In this document: in pieces, positions 8,653 to 17,960 of the stretch
How the letters are laid out: every line of letters starts with the position of its first letter
How positions within the stretch are numbered: the first letter of the stretch is position 1
Assembly (NCBI RefSeq): GCF_963675395.1
Contig: NZ_OY776222.1
Coordinates: 186,001-250,000, forward strand
Direction: 5' to 3'
DNA: 64,000 nucleotides
Source of the DNA: an uncultured Vibrio sp.
GTDB lineage: Bacteria; Pseudomonadota; Gammaproteobacteria; Enterobacterales; Vibrionaceae
Translations under genes and position numbers: made by a program
The notes under the pieces: generated by a model
Database searches by the model: none
Seen by the model: only the letters and a program-made list of their open reading frames with translations
Told to the model about the DNA's origin: nothing

Positions 8653-11340
8653 TTGTTTACATCATTAGCAGTGATTATGGCGTTGTTTGCCTTACTGATT
8701 ACATTGAAAGCAGTCAGTCGAATTTCAAACCTGGAAAACGAGATAACTCAGCTACGCAGAGAGTTGGACGAATTACGTTCACGATGGTTAAACCAACAGA
8801 GCCACACAGAAGCAGATCAAACAGACTCCCTCCCTACTTCTGACATCGCTGTAACAACTTCAAACCAAGCAGAGAGTCGATACACTGAACCATCGCATCA
8901 TTTAGCAGAATCCGATGACGGCATAGACTCACCCGTAGAGCCGCAATTCGCGCAACAAGCACATCAGGAAGAGATTGAAATTGCGAGCTTAGCCTCCGAT
9001 AGCGCTAGTCAGTGGGAAAAACAAACCGGAAAATTACTCTCCAGCCTCCAAGAAAATTGGTTAGTCTGGGTGGGTGCCCTTGCTATGCTGATCGGTGGTG
9101 GATATTTAGTACAGGTCATTGGTAGCCACATTGAGTTTTCGCCTATCATGCGGGTCACTTTTGCATTTACTTTGTCTTTTGCAATGATCGCTGCTGGAGA
9201 ATGGTTCCACCGAAAAGAACAGCGCAGCCCTGAACGAGCAAAGCGCGCCCAAGGCTTCACTTATGTTCCGGCAGCCATTACCGGAACAGGCCTGACCGGC
9301 GTTTACTGTACGGTTATTTTTGCGTTTGTTGTCTATCAGATGCTGACACCTAGTGTCTCATTGTTGATCTTAGCCGCCGCAGCATTTTCCAGCCTGGCTT
9401 TATCATTGCGACAAGGTCCATTAATGGCCGTTCTGGGATTAATCGGCGGTTACACAGCGCCACTATGGATCAGCGGTGCTGACCCCGATTATTTCCTGTT
9501 GGCAGGCTACATCAGCGCGATCTCCGTTGCATCCACTTTGCTTATGCTAAAGGTACGCAGTGCCTGGATTGCACCATGTAGCTCAATACCGCATACGTTG
9601 TGGATGCTTGTTCTCATCGAAAATATTCCAACAGAGAGTTTGTTCTCCTGGGTTTATGTTTACTTGTCGCTCAGCGTGTATCTAATTTATGCCGTGCCAA
9701 GGTTGGGGTGGACACTCGACCCTCGTTATCGTCATTGCCAAAATAAATGGACGAGCCCTCCAACCATGACATCTCTCGCGATAGCCCTGCTCATTTTTTC
9801 CGCTATTACTAGAATGCCTGAGATTAACGTATTCCAAATGGCGTATTGTTACATCTTGCTTATTACCACTATCTGGCTACCTGCTTTGCGTAAGGGTTGG
9901 TCAATGCGAGCTTTCCTGCCATCGGCACTGGTATCCGCAACCGCTATCTTGGTTATTTCGATCGCTTTTGACACACTCTATATGTCGCAGAGTGAGGCCA
10001 GCGTTCTGCTAGCGTTAGCATTGAGTATTGTCTGTATTCTGCTAAGAACTTACTTACAAGCGCTCAGTGACCGCTCCCAGATAAATGGTATATTGTTGCT
10101 AACGCTAGCTCCTTCGATGTCGCTAATCACCCTGTTCTACGCAGATGAGTTTATGCACAGTTACGCTTGGTATTGGACATTTTTTACGGCGTTAATCGCG
10201 GTCTGCTATGTTTATTTGGGCCTGCGTTTAAGGCGACTCGCTTACGAATGTTCTGCGGCTGTCCATGCCATTGCTGCTGGATGCGCTTTTGTATGGCTCA
10301 GTAATACTTGGCTGACCACTGCAATTTCTGTGCAAGTGGCGATAATGGCATTGCAAATACAGGCTGGGTATTTTCGTCCTGCCAGTTGGGCAGTCAAAAT
10401 AATGATGGGGGCTTTGGTTGTCCGCCTGACGTTACTGCCATTTATTCCTCAATGGCAGCCAATCGAAACAGGACACTGGGCATGGGCAATACTCAGTTAC
10501 CTACCAGCGCTCATCATCCTCGCGTATGCTCGCTCCGTATTACTAAAGGTCGATTCCGATATTGCCAATTGGTTTGAAGGTGCATTCCTGCATGTCTTTT
10601 TAATGGCGCTTTTCACCCAGACGAACTACTGGCTAACTGGCCAATACGGCTACTTAGGTCACATCGACTTTACTAGTTTAGTCGTCTTCGCCAACCAAGC
10701 ACTGGTCATGGGTTTAGTATACAGCTACCGAAGTCAGTTCGCCCAGCAACTCACTCAGGTGTATCAGGTATACAGTTACCTGCTATGGGGCGCATTTGTA
10801 TTGATGCTCCTTATCCTCAACACCATTGAATCGCCATTAAACGTTGATAATGTTTCCGCACAAGCGATTCCGCTTTTCAATATGTTGAGTTTAGGTTGGC
10901 TGCTACCGGCGAGCATTCTAATTATCACGGTAGTTAAGTGTTGGAATACTCTGAGTATTCACCGACATGTTGTTTCCAGTATCGGATTCACACTCACAGC
11001 AGTATGGCTAGGTATGTCAATTCGACAGTTTTGGCAAACAAGTTCTATGACCCTGTATCAACCGACTAGTATGGCGGAGCTATTCAGTTATTCCGTGGCG
11101 GGGTTAGTTGTGGGAGGTTTACTGACTTGGACAGGAGTCATACGCAAAACAATGAGCGTGCAGCGTATCGGCCTCATCATTCTGGCGTGCGTCGCGTTAA
11201 AAGTATTCATATGGGATGTGCGATCTCTGGATGGTTTCTGGCGTGCTATTAGTTTCCTTGGCTTGGGTGCATCTTTGGTTGCGCTTGGGTGGTTGTTTCA
11301 GAAGTTTAGCCGTTCCGTCTCTCACCCTTCAGAGCCTTAA
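8653..11340 (+). CDS. DUF2339 polytopic membrane protein
   Basis: This is a very hydrophobic 895-residue protein. The N-terminus has one membrane segment followed by a coiled-coil-like stretch (ENEITQLRRELDELRSRW) and an acidic, low-complexity linker to residue ~120. After that come some 25 membrane segments ending near residue 885. That architecture (N-terminal coil, then a long run of helices) fits the DUF2339 family, whose function is unknown. It starts with TTG preceded by AGGGAG about 9 nt upstream; no ATG gives a better start. The gene stands alone between divergent and convergent neighbours. Confidence 0.8.
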   Translation: MFTSLAVIMALFALLITLKAVSRISNLENEITQLRRELDELRSRWLNQQSHTEADQTDSLPTSDIAVTTSNQAESRYTEPSHHLAESDDGIDSPVEPQFAQQAHQEEIEIASLASDSASQWEKQTGKLLSSLQENWLVWVGALAMLIGGGYLVQVIGSHIEFSPIMRVTFAFTLSFAMIAAGEWFHRKEQRSPERAKRAQGFTYVPAAITGTGLTGVYCTVIFAFVVYQMLTPSVSLLILAAAAFSSLALSLRQGPLMAVLGLIGGYTAPLWISGADPDYFLLAGYISAISVASTLLMLKVRSAWIAPCSSIPHTLWMLVLIENIPTESLFSWVYVYLSLSVYLIYAVPRLGWTLDPRYRHCQNKWTSPPTMTSLAIALLIFSAITRMPEINVFQMAYCYILLITTIWLPALRKGWSMRAFLPSALVSATAILVISIAFDTLYMSQSEASVLLALALSIVCILLRTYLQALSDRSQINGILLLTLAPSMSLITLFYADEFMHSYAWYWTFFTALIAVCYVYLGLRLRRLAYECSAAVHAIAAGCAFVWLSNTWLTTAISVQVAIMALQIQAGYFRPASWAVKIMMGALVVRLTLLPFIPQWQPIETGHWAWAILSYLPALIILAYARSVLLKVDSDIANWFEGAFLHVFLMALFTQTNYWLTGQYGYLGHIDFTSLVVFANQALVMGLVYSYRSQFAQQLTQVYQVYSYLLWGAFVLMLLILNTIESPLNVDNVSAQAIPLFNMLSLGWLLPASILIITVVKCWNTLSIHRHVVSSIGFTLTAVWLGMSIRQFWQTSSMTLYQPTSMAELFSYSVAGLVVGGLLTWTGVIRKTMSVQRIGLIILACVALKVFIWDVRSLDGFWRAISFLGLGASLVALGWLFQKFSRSVSHPSEP

Positions 11341-11883
11341 CCTACAACCTGAGGTTCCAGACGAGTCCGAGAAAGCCATCCGGAATCTCATTTATATTTA
11401 CCAATGGCGTATACCAACACCCTCAGCCATTCATCGACTTTAGTCGACATGCTGCATTGAGTAACCTGAAATCGAGATCACTCAAGAGATAAATGTCAGA
11501 ATAAAGTTAAAAATATAAAAAACTGCTATGCTAAATTAATAACTCGTGATCTCGATGCAAGCGTACTCAGCAAAGTTAAGATATTGTATCGCAAAGATAA
11601 GAAAGAGCAGTGGTTTACTGATAGTTATCCAGGTTATAGATGGAATAGAATGGATACAGTTCTCATCAGTGATTAAAAAAATTCGCTAGACCAAATAACC
11701 ATTTACACAACAAATATAAAATGGCTATTGTGCTATTAGCGTAAAAACAAATTCGAATATCGAGATGACGCTTCGCTTGCGCGTCTGGAATAGGTCCGGG
11801 TTCCGGGGGGGAGCTCGGACTTTTTTATAAAGCTAATAGTATAAGATTGGCACTGCCATTTCGCAGCGCCAGATTATGGATAG
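11341..11883. other. 543-bp gene-poor region with an orphan terminator
   Basis: No ORF of convincing quality is seen. The left part is AT-rich. Near the right end a small hairpin (GACGC 11767-11771 / GCGTC 11781-11785) is followed by a good intrinsic terminator at 11794-11826. Because this terminator lies about 450 bp beyond the DUF2339 stop, the segment could encode a small RNA or simply be a long 3' UTR. Confidence 0.4.
11794..11826 (+). terminator. Rho-independent terminator (plus strand)
   Basis: The stem GTCCGGG (11794-11800) pairs with CTCGGAC (11814-11820), with one G-U pair, and is followed directly by six T residues. It is far from any upstream stop codon, so it may end a small RNA or the DUF2339 transcript. 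Confidence 0.7.
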
Positions 11884-12402
11884 TTAAAGCAACTCTTTGG
11901 CGATGAGGTGTAATAAAAAGGTTTCCCTTTCAATACTCATGCCTTTTTTCGGGCTTTCTGCCATAGTTTGCTCATTGTGTGCAATCGCTTCATGGATGTT
12001 CTTCCACACTGGGCGCATACCGTTCTTGACCTCGTAATCTTCATAAGCGGTCTCGCCTAACTCTCGGTCGATTTTACAGGTGTAGCAGTAAGAGATCATA
12101 TGCATTACATCTGCGTCATCTTTGTACCAAGGTCGAAACTCTTCAAAAAGCCCAAATGGCTTAATACCGTGTATATTGTTTGCTCCAGTCTCTTCCTCTA
12201 GCTCTCGAACCAATCCAGCAATGATATCCTCACCATCGTCAATACCACCGCCAGGTAAGGTGTAATCATGGTAGCGCTCCGTGTAGAGCAGCAATACATT
12301 TTCACCATCAAGAACAATGGCACGTGCTGCATTACGCTTAAAAATGATTTTATCGTCGAGATGATCAATGTCTGGATGAATCGTAGATTTTAAGTGTCTC
12401 AT
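11884..12402 (-). CDS. NUDIX hydrolase
   Basis: This is a 172-residue NUDIX protein. The Nudix box is seen at TLPGGGIDDGEDIIAGLVRE followed by LEEETG, carrying the metal-binding glutamates (GX5EX7REUXEEXG form). Such enzymes hydrolyse nucleoside diphosphates linked to another moiety; substrate is not evident. I place the start at MRHLKST (12402), preceded by GGAAC; an in-frame ATG at 12435 would add 11 residues without family resemblance. The gene is monocistronic and convergent with DUF2339. Confidence 0.85.
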   Translation of the reverse strand: MRHLKSTIHPDIDHLDDKIIFKRNAARAIVLDGENVLLLYTERYHDYTLPGGGIDDGEDIIAGLVRELEEETGANNIHGIKPFGLFEEFRPWYKDDADVMHMISYCYTCKIDRELGETAYEDYEVKNGMRPVWKNIHEAIAHNEQTMAESPKKGMSIERETFLLHLIAKELL

Positions 12403-12647
12403 TGAAGGTTCCGTAGTGAGTGCTTTTGCGCGCATACTACCTAAATTGCCTCACTTTCCCAAGTGACAATTCCGAGCGTGTATCCCTCACTGATTTGATG
12501 CTCATACCAATCTGACTAAGTGATGGAGAGTTGATTTGCATGCCCCAATCTGTCTCTCCTTCATACTTTTAACATCGTTAGGACATTACCCTACGAAAGT
12601 TGCCTATAATCAATACAATACTCGTCCATCCCATGCGGAGAACAATA

Positions 12648-12908
12648 ATGAATAAGACAAGTTTAATGATAACTATGGCAGTAACGGCAGGGCTAACTGG
12701 CTGTTCCACATACGATGGCGCTACGCGCTCGACTGAATATACATCCGCAGCAAATCCAGCTTCTGTCTACTGTGTTCAACAAGGGGGAGAAATGGAGACC
12801 GTCACAGAGAATGGTGAACGCGTAACCTATTGTGTCTTTTCAGATGATGAACGCGTAGAGCAATGGGAATATTATCGGGATAATCACCAAGAAGGTGAGG
12901 ACTACTGA
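12648..12908 (+). CDS. DUF333 small lipoprotein
   Basis: This is an 86-residue protein with a lipoprotein signal (MNKTSLMITMAVTAGLTGC, lipobox Cys 19). The mature part carries the DUF333 pattern NPASVYCVQQGGEMETV...G.RVTYCVF, with two cysteines that probably form a disulfide. GGAGAACAATA precedes the ATG; an upstream TTG frame extension is discarded. DUF333 proteins occur in the periplasm or outer membrane, sometimes with protease-inhibitor partners; no role is assigned. Confidence 0.82.
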   Translation: MNKTSLMITMAVTAGLTGCSTYDGATRSTEYTSAANPASVYCVQQGGEMETVTENGERVTYCVFSDDERVEQWEYYRDNHQEGEDY

Positions 12909-12943
12909 GTTTCAAACAAGTTAACCTTTATCGACATTCATCT

Positions 12944-12964
12944 AGGAGCCTCAGGCTCCTTTTT
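12944..12964 (+). terminator. Rho-independent terminator after the DUF333 gene
   Basis: A perfect hairpin AGGAGCC-TCA-GGCTCCT is followed by a T-run, 35 bp past the stop. Confidence 0.85.
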
Positions 12965-13118
12965 CATTTGTATTAATGGCACTATTTTATCCACTTCGTA
13001 CGTACTCTCTGACATTCTTGACACTTTCATGACATAACTTTCCAGATGGACAATAAAATTCGCGACAAATATCACATAAATTCACGATTTTTCCACATTT
13101 CTGGAGTGGGTGGTCAAA

Positions 13119-13790
13119 ATGAAAGCACAAATAGTTAAAGAGACCGAAGCAGTACAAACCAACGTCATCACTGATGAATCAAAGCGCACCATTTATCGCG
13201 CATGCTTGAGTGCATTAATGATTGTTGCAATCAGCATTGTTGTTAATCTAAGTATTCGCCTCGATTACGTTGTATTAGATTCAAGTCTGGGTGAATCATC
13301 GATTACGGAATCACTTCAGTTAGTCATGCTGGCAATCGCATCATGGTCATTTTTCGGCTTATCGAAACATACTCCTGAGCTGAAACACGCTGCAATCCTG
13401 ATTTCTGGCTTTTTTGCTGTACTCATGATTCGTGAAATGGATTACTGGATGGATATGATTCATCATGGTTCTTGGGTGTTTCCTGCGCTAACCGTTACTG
13501 CTTTAGCCTGTGCGAAAGCCTATCAAGGCGGCAAAGGCAGCGTGAATGAGATGGCAAGAATCCTACAAAACCCACACATGAAGCTATTAATCGGCTCAGT
13601 TGTGCTATTGCTTGTTTTTTCACGTCTTTACGGAATGGGCAGTTTTTGGCGCCATGTGATGGATGAAAGCTATGTCCGCGACGTGAAAAATATCTCTGAA
13701 GAAGGGATTGAGCTACTGTGCTACAGCTTGATTGCCCTGAGCGCATTCCGCACCCGTGGTGAAATTAAAGCGCAGACTCAGGATCGATAG
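13119..13790 (+). CDS. Membrane protein, unknown (about six membrane segments)
   Basis: This protein of about 223 residues has hydrophobic segments near residues 25-50, 65-85, 90-105, 120-135, 150-170 and 185-205, and charged loops (HTPELKHA, MDYWMDMIHHGS). No family was recognised. The start is uncertain: GTG at 13110 has GGAG only 3 nt upstream, whereas the ATG at 13119 has the same GGAG 12 nt upstream. Its 3' end overlaps the convergent downstream gene by 26 bp. Confidence 0.7.
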   Translation: MKAQIVKETEAVQTNVITDESKRTIYRACLSALMIVAISIVVNLSIRLDYVVLDSSLGESSITESLQLVMLAIASWSFFGLSKHTPELKHAAILISGFFAVLMIREMDYWMDMIHHGSWVFPALTVTALACAKAYQGGKGSVNEMARILQNPHMKLLIGSVVLLLVFSRLYGMGSFWRHVMDESYVRDVKNISEEGIELLCYSLIALSAFRTRGEIKAQTQDR

Positions 13791-14613
13791 TTCGGTTCAT
13801 CATGGTTAAGAGCGGGTGTATGATATCTAATGCTTGCTGAACCACGTTTAAGTTATCATTAAAGGCTGTCATTGCGACGGCCTTTTTTATTTCCTGAATA
13901 TTCTTTGCGGATTCATTATCTAAAGGAAGTACCTCTAACTTTTCTATTGCCAATTCAGCAATATGTAGTGGCTTCGCTCTTACAGCTGCTAAGTCTTGGC
14001 TAAACACCCCACGAACAGCCCCTTCTAAATAGACGCGATAAGTTGTCAGCTCATCAAGCAGTAAAAACGCTTCAGCAGATATCCCCTGATGGGGGTACGG
14101 CACACTAATATGCTTATCCACATCCAATGGAATACTCAGCTCAAGCCCCATTGATACACAGCACGTTTTGAGCACATTCAGTAAGCCCTGCTCATCCATT
14201 AGCGTTTGAATCTCTAGAATTCGTTCCAGGTGGTAGTCGTTGGAAACAAGGGTCACTTTAATTGGTGATTGGTCATACTTGGCAGCTTGAAAGAGATCAC
14301 TATTGCACAATTCGTCCGCTGCATTTTTCATGTTCTGCAAGGTATTCAAAGAACGATTTTCAATCACAACCTGACTTTCCGGGAATGGCCGTAAGCGTGA
14401 ATTATTGAGTGTTCGGAAATAACGGAACATGGCATCCGCCTCTGCGATGTCTTGTCCTTGAGTTTTGCCCCCACAAAACAAGATTGCTGTGCTGTTGATA
14501 CGCAATGAACCGAGCGCACTCACCAATGCTTTCACCCTTGAAGCACCTTCTGGGCTAAGTTTGTTGTTGATAAGCCGCTTACCAAGAACGATAACCACAT
14601 TGTCTAACTGCAT
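13765..14613 (-). CDS. YdcF/ElyC-like DUF218 protein
   Basis: This is a ~282-residue soluble protein. The N-terminal 190 residues follow the DUF218 (YdcF/SanA/ElyC) pattern: VVIVLGKRL at the first strand, RVKALVSAL, then ILFCGGKTQG, an EADAMFRYF helix, the RSLNTLQNM block and a VTLVSNDYHLERI strand. The DUF218 fold binds nucleotide-like ligands in YdcF and is linked to envelope functions in ElyC. There is no membrane anchor, so this one is probably cytoplasmic. The ATG at 14613 (MQLDNVV) is preferred over 14631 because a purine-rich GAGATCG precedes it. Confidence 0.72.
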   Translation of the reverse strand: MQLDNVVIVLGKRLINNKLSPEGASRVKALVSALGSLRINSTAILFCGGKTQGQDIAEADAMFRYFRTLNNSRLRPFPESQVVIENRSLNTLQNMKNAADELCNSDLFQAAKYDQSPIKVTLVSNDYHLERILEIQTLMDEQGLLNVLKTCCVSMGLELSIPLDVDKHISVPYPHQGISAEAFLLLDELTTYRVYLEGAVRGVFSQDLAAVRAKPLHIAELAIEKLEVLPLDNESAKNIQEIKKAVAMTAFNDNLNVVQQALDIIHPLLTMMNRTIDPESAL

Positions 14614-14766
14614 ACTACGATCTCTATTCATGATCTTGGCCGCTTAGCGCATGAGTTGGCAATTATATAAAAATCTTCTTTGCCAACCGCCTTCTAGGGA
14701 TTAACATCCGCTTAACAGTCATACTCTAGAGACCTATGAAAGGTCCACTGCTAAAGGAAGTCAATA

Positions 14767-16137
14767 ATGCTGTCGATTTTCGATATTTTTAAAGTTGGTG
14801 TCGGGCCTTCAAGCTCCCACACTAACGGCCCAATGCTCGCCGGGTTCAACTTTACTCAGTTACTTCAAGACTCTATGGCGAAAGTGCATAGGGTGCAAGT
14901 AGACTTGTATGGTTCGTTGTCATTAACTGGCAGAGGTCACCACACTGACAGAGCTACCGTTTTGGGCTTGATGGGCAATAGACCCGATAACATCAAAATG
15001 ACCAGCGCAAAAAGCGCGCTTCAACATACCATAGAAACCAATACTTTATTGCTGGCTGGAACTCACGAAATTACCTTTAGCTACGATCATGACATCGTAT
15101 TTCATAGCGAAAACCTTCCTTTGCATGAAAACGGCATGACCATCACTGCACTGGACGAATCTGGCGAACAGCTCGCATTTGAGATTTATTACTCCATTGG
15201 TGGTGGCTTTATTGCAACGGCAGACGAGCTGGAAAATGGTACGCAGCAAACGGAGGTTGAAGTCCCATTCCCATTTACATCAGCAGATGAAATGCTTGCA
15301 AAAGCGGAAACAAATGGCTTGAGTTTAGGTGGGATGATTCTACAAAATGAATTGGCGTTTCGTGACGAAGAGGAGCTCAATCAAAGAGCAGAACAGATCT
15401 GGAAAGTCATGTCTCTTTGTATGCAACGCGGCTTTGATACCGAGGGTATTCTGGAGGGAGGACTCAATGTCACACGTCGAGCTCCTAATCTGTTGAAAAA
15501 ACTGGAAGCAAACGCAGCGGTTGAAAATGATCCAATGGAAATCATGGACTGGATTAACTTATTTGCTTTCGCTGTGAGTGAAGAGAATGCAGCAGGTGGG
15601 CAAGTCGTCACCTCTCCAACCAACGGTGCAGCCGGCGTTATTCCTGCAGTGCTAATGTACTACCACCGCTTTATTAAAGAGCTCGACATCAAGCAGCTCA
15701 AAGATTTCCTAGCCGTGGCAGGTGCAATTGGCATTTTGTACAAGACCAATGCTTCTATTTCCGGCGCTGAAGTCGGGTGTCAGGGGGAAGTCGGTGTATC
15801 TTCATCTATGGCCGCTGCAGGCTTAACGGCACTGCGTGGCGGTAGCAACGAACAAATCTGTATTGCTGCAGAAATTGCAATGGAACACTCTCTCGGCATG
15901 ACCTGCGACCCTATTGGTGGATTGGTTCAGGTACCTTGTATTGAACGAAATGCGATGGGAGCAATGAAGGCGATTAATGCTTCTCGCATGGCCTTAAAGA
16001 GAACGAGCAAATGTTTAATATCATTAGATAAAGTTATCGAAACCATGTACCAGACGGGTAAGGATATGAACAAAAAATACCGCGAAACCTCGTTGGGTGG
16101 TTTAGCGGTGATACATATGGCACCGCCATGTGAATAA
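14767..16137 (+). CDS. sdaA: L-serine ammonia-lyase (single-chain, iron-sulfur)
   Basis: This enzyme deaminates L-serine to pyruvate and ammonia with a [4Fe-4S] cluster in place of PLP. The 456 residues carry the beta domain first (VGPSSSHTNGP near residue 12, DLYGSLSLTGRGHHTDRA near 47) and the alpha domain later (VVTSPTNGAAGVIPAV near 281). The probable cluster cysteines lie in EVGCQGEVG, MTCDPIGG and PCIERNAMG. AAGGAAG precedes the ATG and a strong terminator follows, so it is monocistronic. The sdaA versus sdaB name cannot be settled by eye. Confidence 0.94.
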   Translation: MLSIFDIFKVGVGPSSSHTNGPMLAGFNFTQLLQDSMAKVHRVQVDLYGSLSLTGRGHHTDRATVLGLMGNRPDNIKMTSAKSALQHTIETNTLLLAGTHEITFSYDHDIVFHSENLPLHENGMTITALDESGEQLAFEIYYSIGGGFIATADELENGTQQTEVEVPFPFTSADEMLAKAETNGLSLGGMILQNELAFRDEEELNQRAEQIWKVMSLCMQRGFDTEGILEGGLNVTRRAPNLLKKLEANAAVENDPMEIMDWINLFAFAVSEENAAGGQVVTSPTNGAAGVIPAVLMYYHRFIKELDIKQLKDFLAVAGAIGILYKTNASISGAEVGCQGEVGVSSSMAAAGLTALRGGSNEQICIAAEIAMEHSLGMTCDPIGGLVQVPCIERNAMGAMKAINASRMALKRTSKCLISLDKVIETMYQTGKDMNKKYRETSLGGLAVIHMAPPCE

Positions 16138-16160
16138 ACTAACTGACTCCTGAGATGATA

Positions 16161-16190
16161 AAAAATACCGCGTTAGTCGCGGTATTTTTT
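16161..16190 (+). terminator. Rho-independent terminator after sdaA
   Basis: The stem AAAAATACCGCG pairs with CGCGGTATTTTTT around a 5-nt loop. The A-rich 5' arm means it could work in both directions, serving the convergent carboxypeptidase gene too. Confidence 0.9.
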
Positions 16191-16226
16191 ATATTGGAGC
16201 CGTTTTAATTCATTGAAGTGAAAATA

Positions 16227-17351
16227 CTAAATATCGTTCACTACCACTAAGGTTGCTGCCAACACATCTTGGCCAAATAAAACACTACGTTCAGGCGACC
16301 ACCCATACAGCGGATCTGGGTGGTTATTGTTATCTTTGAATGGCATCTCTATAGTGTATGACAAACACTTAAATTGCTCCGCGACCCAATTTGATCCAAC
16401 CGTTAAATTCGCTTTACCAGGTTCGTCTTTATCGTAACCGACTTCATCTTGGAACTCGGGCGTGATAGTGAGCAACGCTTGCTTAAACGTACGCTCTAAA
16501 GACGCCAAAGTTTCGTCATAAGAAGGAATACCTTCAGAACCCGCCACAAAATTGTATGGCAGTGCTTCATCACCATGAATATCCAAGAACATGTCTACGC
16601 CGGTTTCTAGCATACGCTGACGAACTAAGAATACTTCCGGGCTTTTTTCCATTGAAGGAGTTTGCCACTCACGGTTTAGGTTTACGCCCACCGCATTAGT
16701 ACGCAGATGCCCTCGAATGCCGCCATCAGGGTTCATGTTCGGTACAACGTAAAGAACCGCCTTCTCAAGCAGAGCACGTGCGACGGTATCATTTTCATCT
16801 AGCAAACGCTGAATCATACCTTCCATGAACCACTCCGCCATGGTTTCACCCGGGTGCTGACGTGCAATCATCCAGATTTTCTTTTTGCCTTCTTCTGGCT
16901 CACCGAAGGTCAGCAGACTCATGTCATTGCCATCTAGAGTGTGACCTAGTGTTTCCAGCTGACAATGGTGTGCGCTTTGTGCCATGTGTAACAAATCAAG
17001 GTGGCGATCATACGTATAAGGTGCGAAGTAAGCGAAGTAGATAGAGCTACGTTCAGGAATAACCGTAAATGTGAGCGTATCGCCATCAAAGTCAGCGGGT
17101 ACACGGAACCACTCTTCACGATCATAAGAGGCCACAACATCATAGCCTTGCCATCCTTCTGGGTAAGCCGATTTAGCTAAATCTAATAGCTTAATGGTGT
17201 GCGACTGTTCAGCCTCGGTCTCTAAACGGAAGTGGAACCATTGGTAGATCTCTGACATGTTATCGTTGGGAATGTTAAGTTGGATATCGTTTTTATCATC
17301 CGCTTTCACGACGTGAATGCTACCGCTATCGAAGTTGCTGAATATTTTCAT
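16227..17351 (-). CDS. M14-family zinc carboxypeptidase (cytosolic type)
   Basis: This is a 374-residue protein. The N-terminal ~125 residues form a beta-sandwich (KIFSNFDSGSIHVV, then a WFHFRLE strand), and the M14 peptidase domain follows. Zinc ligands are seen in ARQHPGETMAEW (H and E of HxxE) near residue 175 and in DIHGDE near 270; the general-base glutamate is likely in YTIEMPFK near 350. There is no signal peptide, matching the cytosolic carboxypeptidase-like group with an N-terminal domain. I chose the ATG at 17351, with AAGGTGAG upstream, over a longer reading. Confidence 0.88.
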   Translation of the reverse strand: MKIFSNFDSGSIHVVKADDKNDIQLNIPNDNMSEIYQWFHFRLETEAEQSHTIKLLDLAKSAYPEGWQGYDVVASYDREEWFRVPADFDGDTLTFTVIPERSSIYFAYFAPYTYDRHLDLLHMAQSAHHCQLETLGHTLDGNDMSLLTFGEPEEGKKKIWMIARQHPGETMAEWFMEGMIQRLLDENDTVARALLEKAVLYVVPNMNPDGGIRGHLRTNAVGVNLNREWQTPSMEKSPEVFLVRQRMLETGVDMFLDIHGDEALPYNFVAGSEGIPSYDETLASLERTFKQALLTITPEFQDEVGYDKDEPGKANLTVGSNWVAEQFKCLSYTIEMPFKDNNNHPDPLYGWSPERSVLFGQDVLAATLVVVNDI

Positions 17352-17564
17352 TCTATTACTCACCTTTTGAATCTGAGCTTGAAAGACAGAGGCTAACACA
17401 GGGCTAAAGTGTCCCCTATTATTTTCACTTCAAAGTTTATTGTTTGTGGCTGAAGTCATCAGTTTCTAAATCAACTTGCATCTCTGTGACCAATTGAGGT
17501 TTTTCGATTTCGGTGGCTTGCTTAATCCAATAAGAAGGTTGAATGTTTTTAAGAGCAGGAAAAT

Positions 17565-17581
17565 GGGGGATACGATCCCCC
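17565..17581 (-). terminator. Strong hairpin, probable terminator
   Basis: A perfect 7-bp GC-rich stem GGGGGAT/ATCCCCC surrounds a 3-nt loop. On the minus strand it is followed by ATTTT and lies 60-80 bp past the stop of the DUF3316-like ORF, so it probably terminates that transcript. Confidence 0.55.
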
Positions 17582-17642
17582 GAAAAAACACAAAAGATGA
17601 GCACGTCAAGCTAATCCTATTAATTGGTCTTAAAAGGATACG

Positions 17643-17921
17643 TTAGTACCGACCTTCACGCATACGGTACGAAACTTCTAAATTCAATATTGGTTGGTAT
17701 CCGACCTGGCCGTTAGATTGTAAAAGCTCCTCGATAGTTACGGTAGATTGAGTAATAGAAACTGATTTGCGGTCAACGTATTTAGCTTTACTAGTGAACT
17801 GGTCACGTAACTCGCCGGGAGTCATATTTTGGTAGTCTTCCATCAATTCACGACCCATATCATAAGCCATGTCTTTATACCCATAAGCAAGCGTTACAGT
17901 TCCCTGCTTGGATAAAACCAA
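17643..17921 (-). pseudogene. 5'-truncated DUF3316-like gene
   Basis: About 92 codons match what I recall of the small secreted DUF3316 proteins of vibrios: AYDMGRELMEDYQNMTPGELRDQ, then KYVDRKSVSITQSTVTIEELL and a final QPILNLEVSYRM strand. Family members start with a signal peptide; here none exists. The frame is open only back to the stop of the upstream phnR gene (40 bp away), and the only start is a TTG inside a terminator-like hairpin without a ribosome site. It is probably a remnant truncated when its upstream neighbourhood was replaced. A TTG-started short protein is less likely. Confidence 0.5.
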
Positions 17922-17940
17922 GGCCCCAAGATGGAGCCTT
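17915..17940 (-). terminator. Terminator-like hairpin after phnR
   Basis: On the minus strand AAGGCTCC-ATCTT-GGGGCCTT, with one G-U pair, is followed by GGTTTT. It lies about 20 bp past the phnR stop and fits as the end of the AEP transporter/regulator transcript. Confidence 0.55.
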
Positions 17941-17960
17941 TGAATATGAAAGTGCGAACG

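Noticed and set aside
17437..17604. A 55-codon minus-strand ORF with a GTG start between the carboxypeptidase gene and the DUF3316 remnant
   Set aside because: It overlaps a perfect GC hairpin that looks like a terminator, has no recognised family, and the GTG start is weak.
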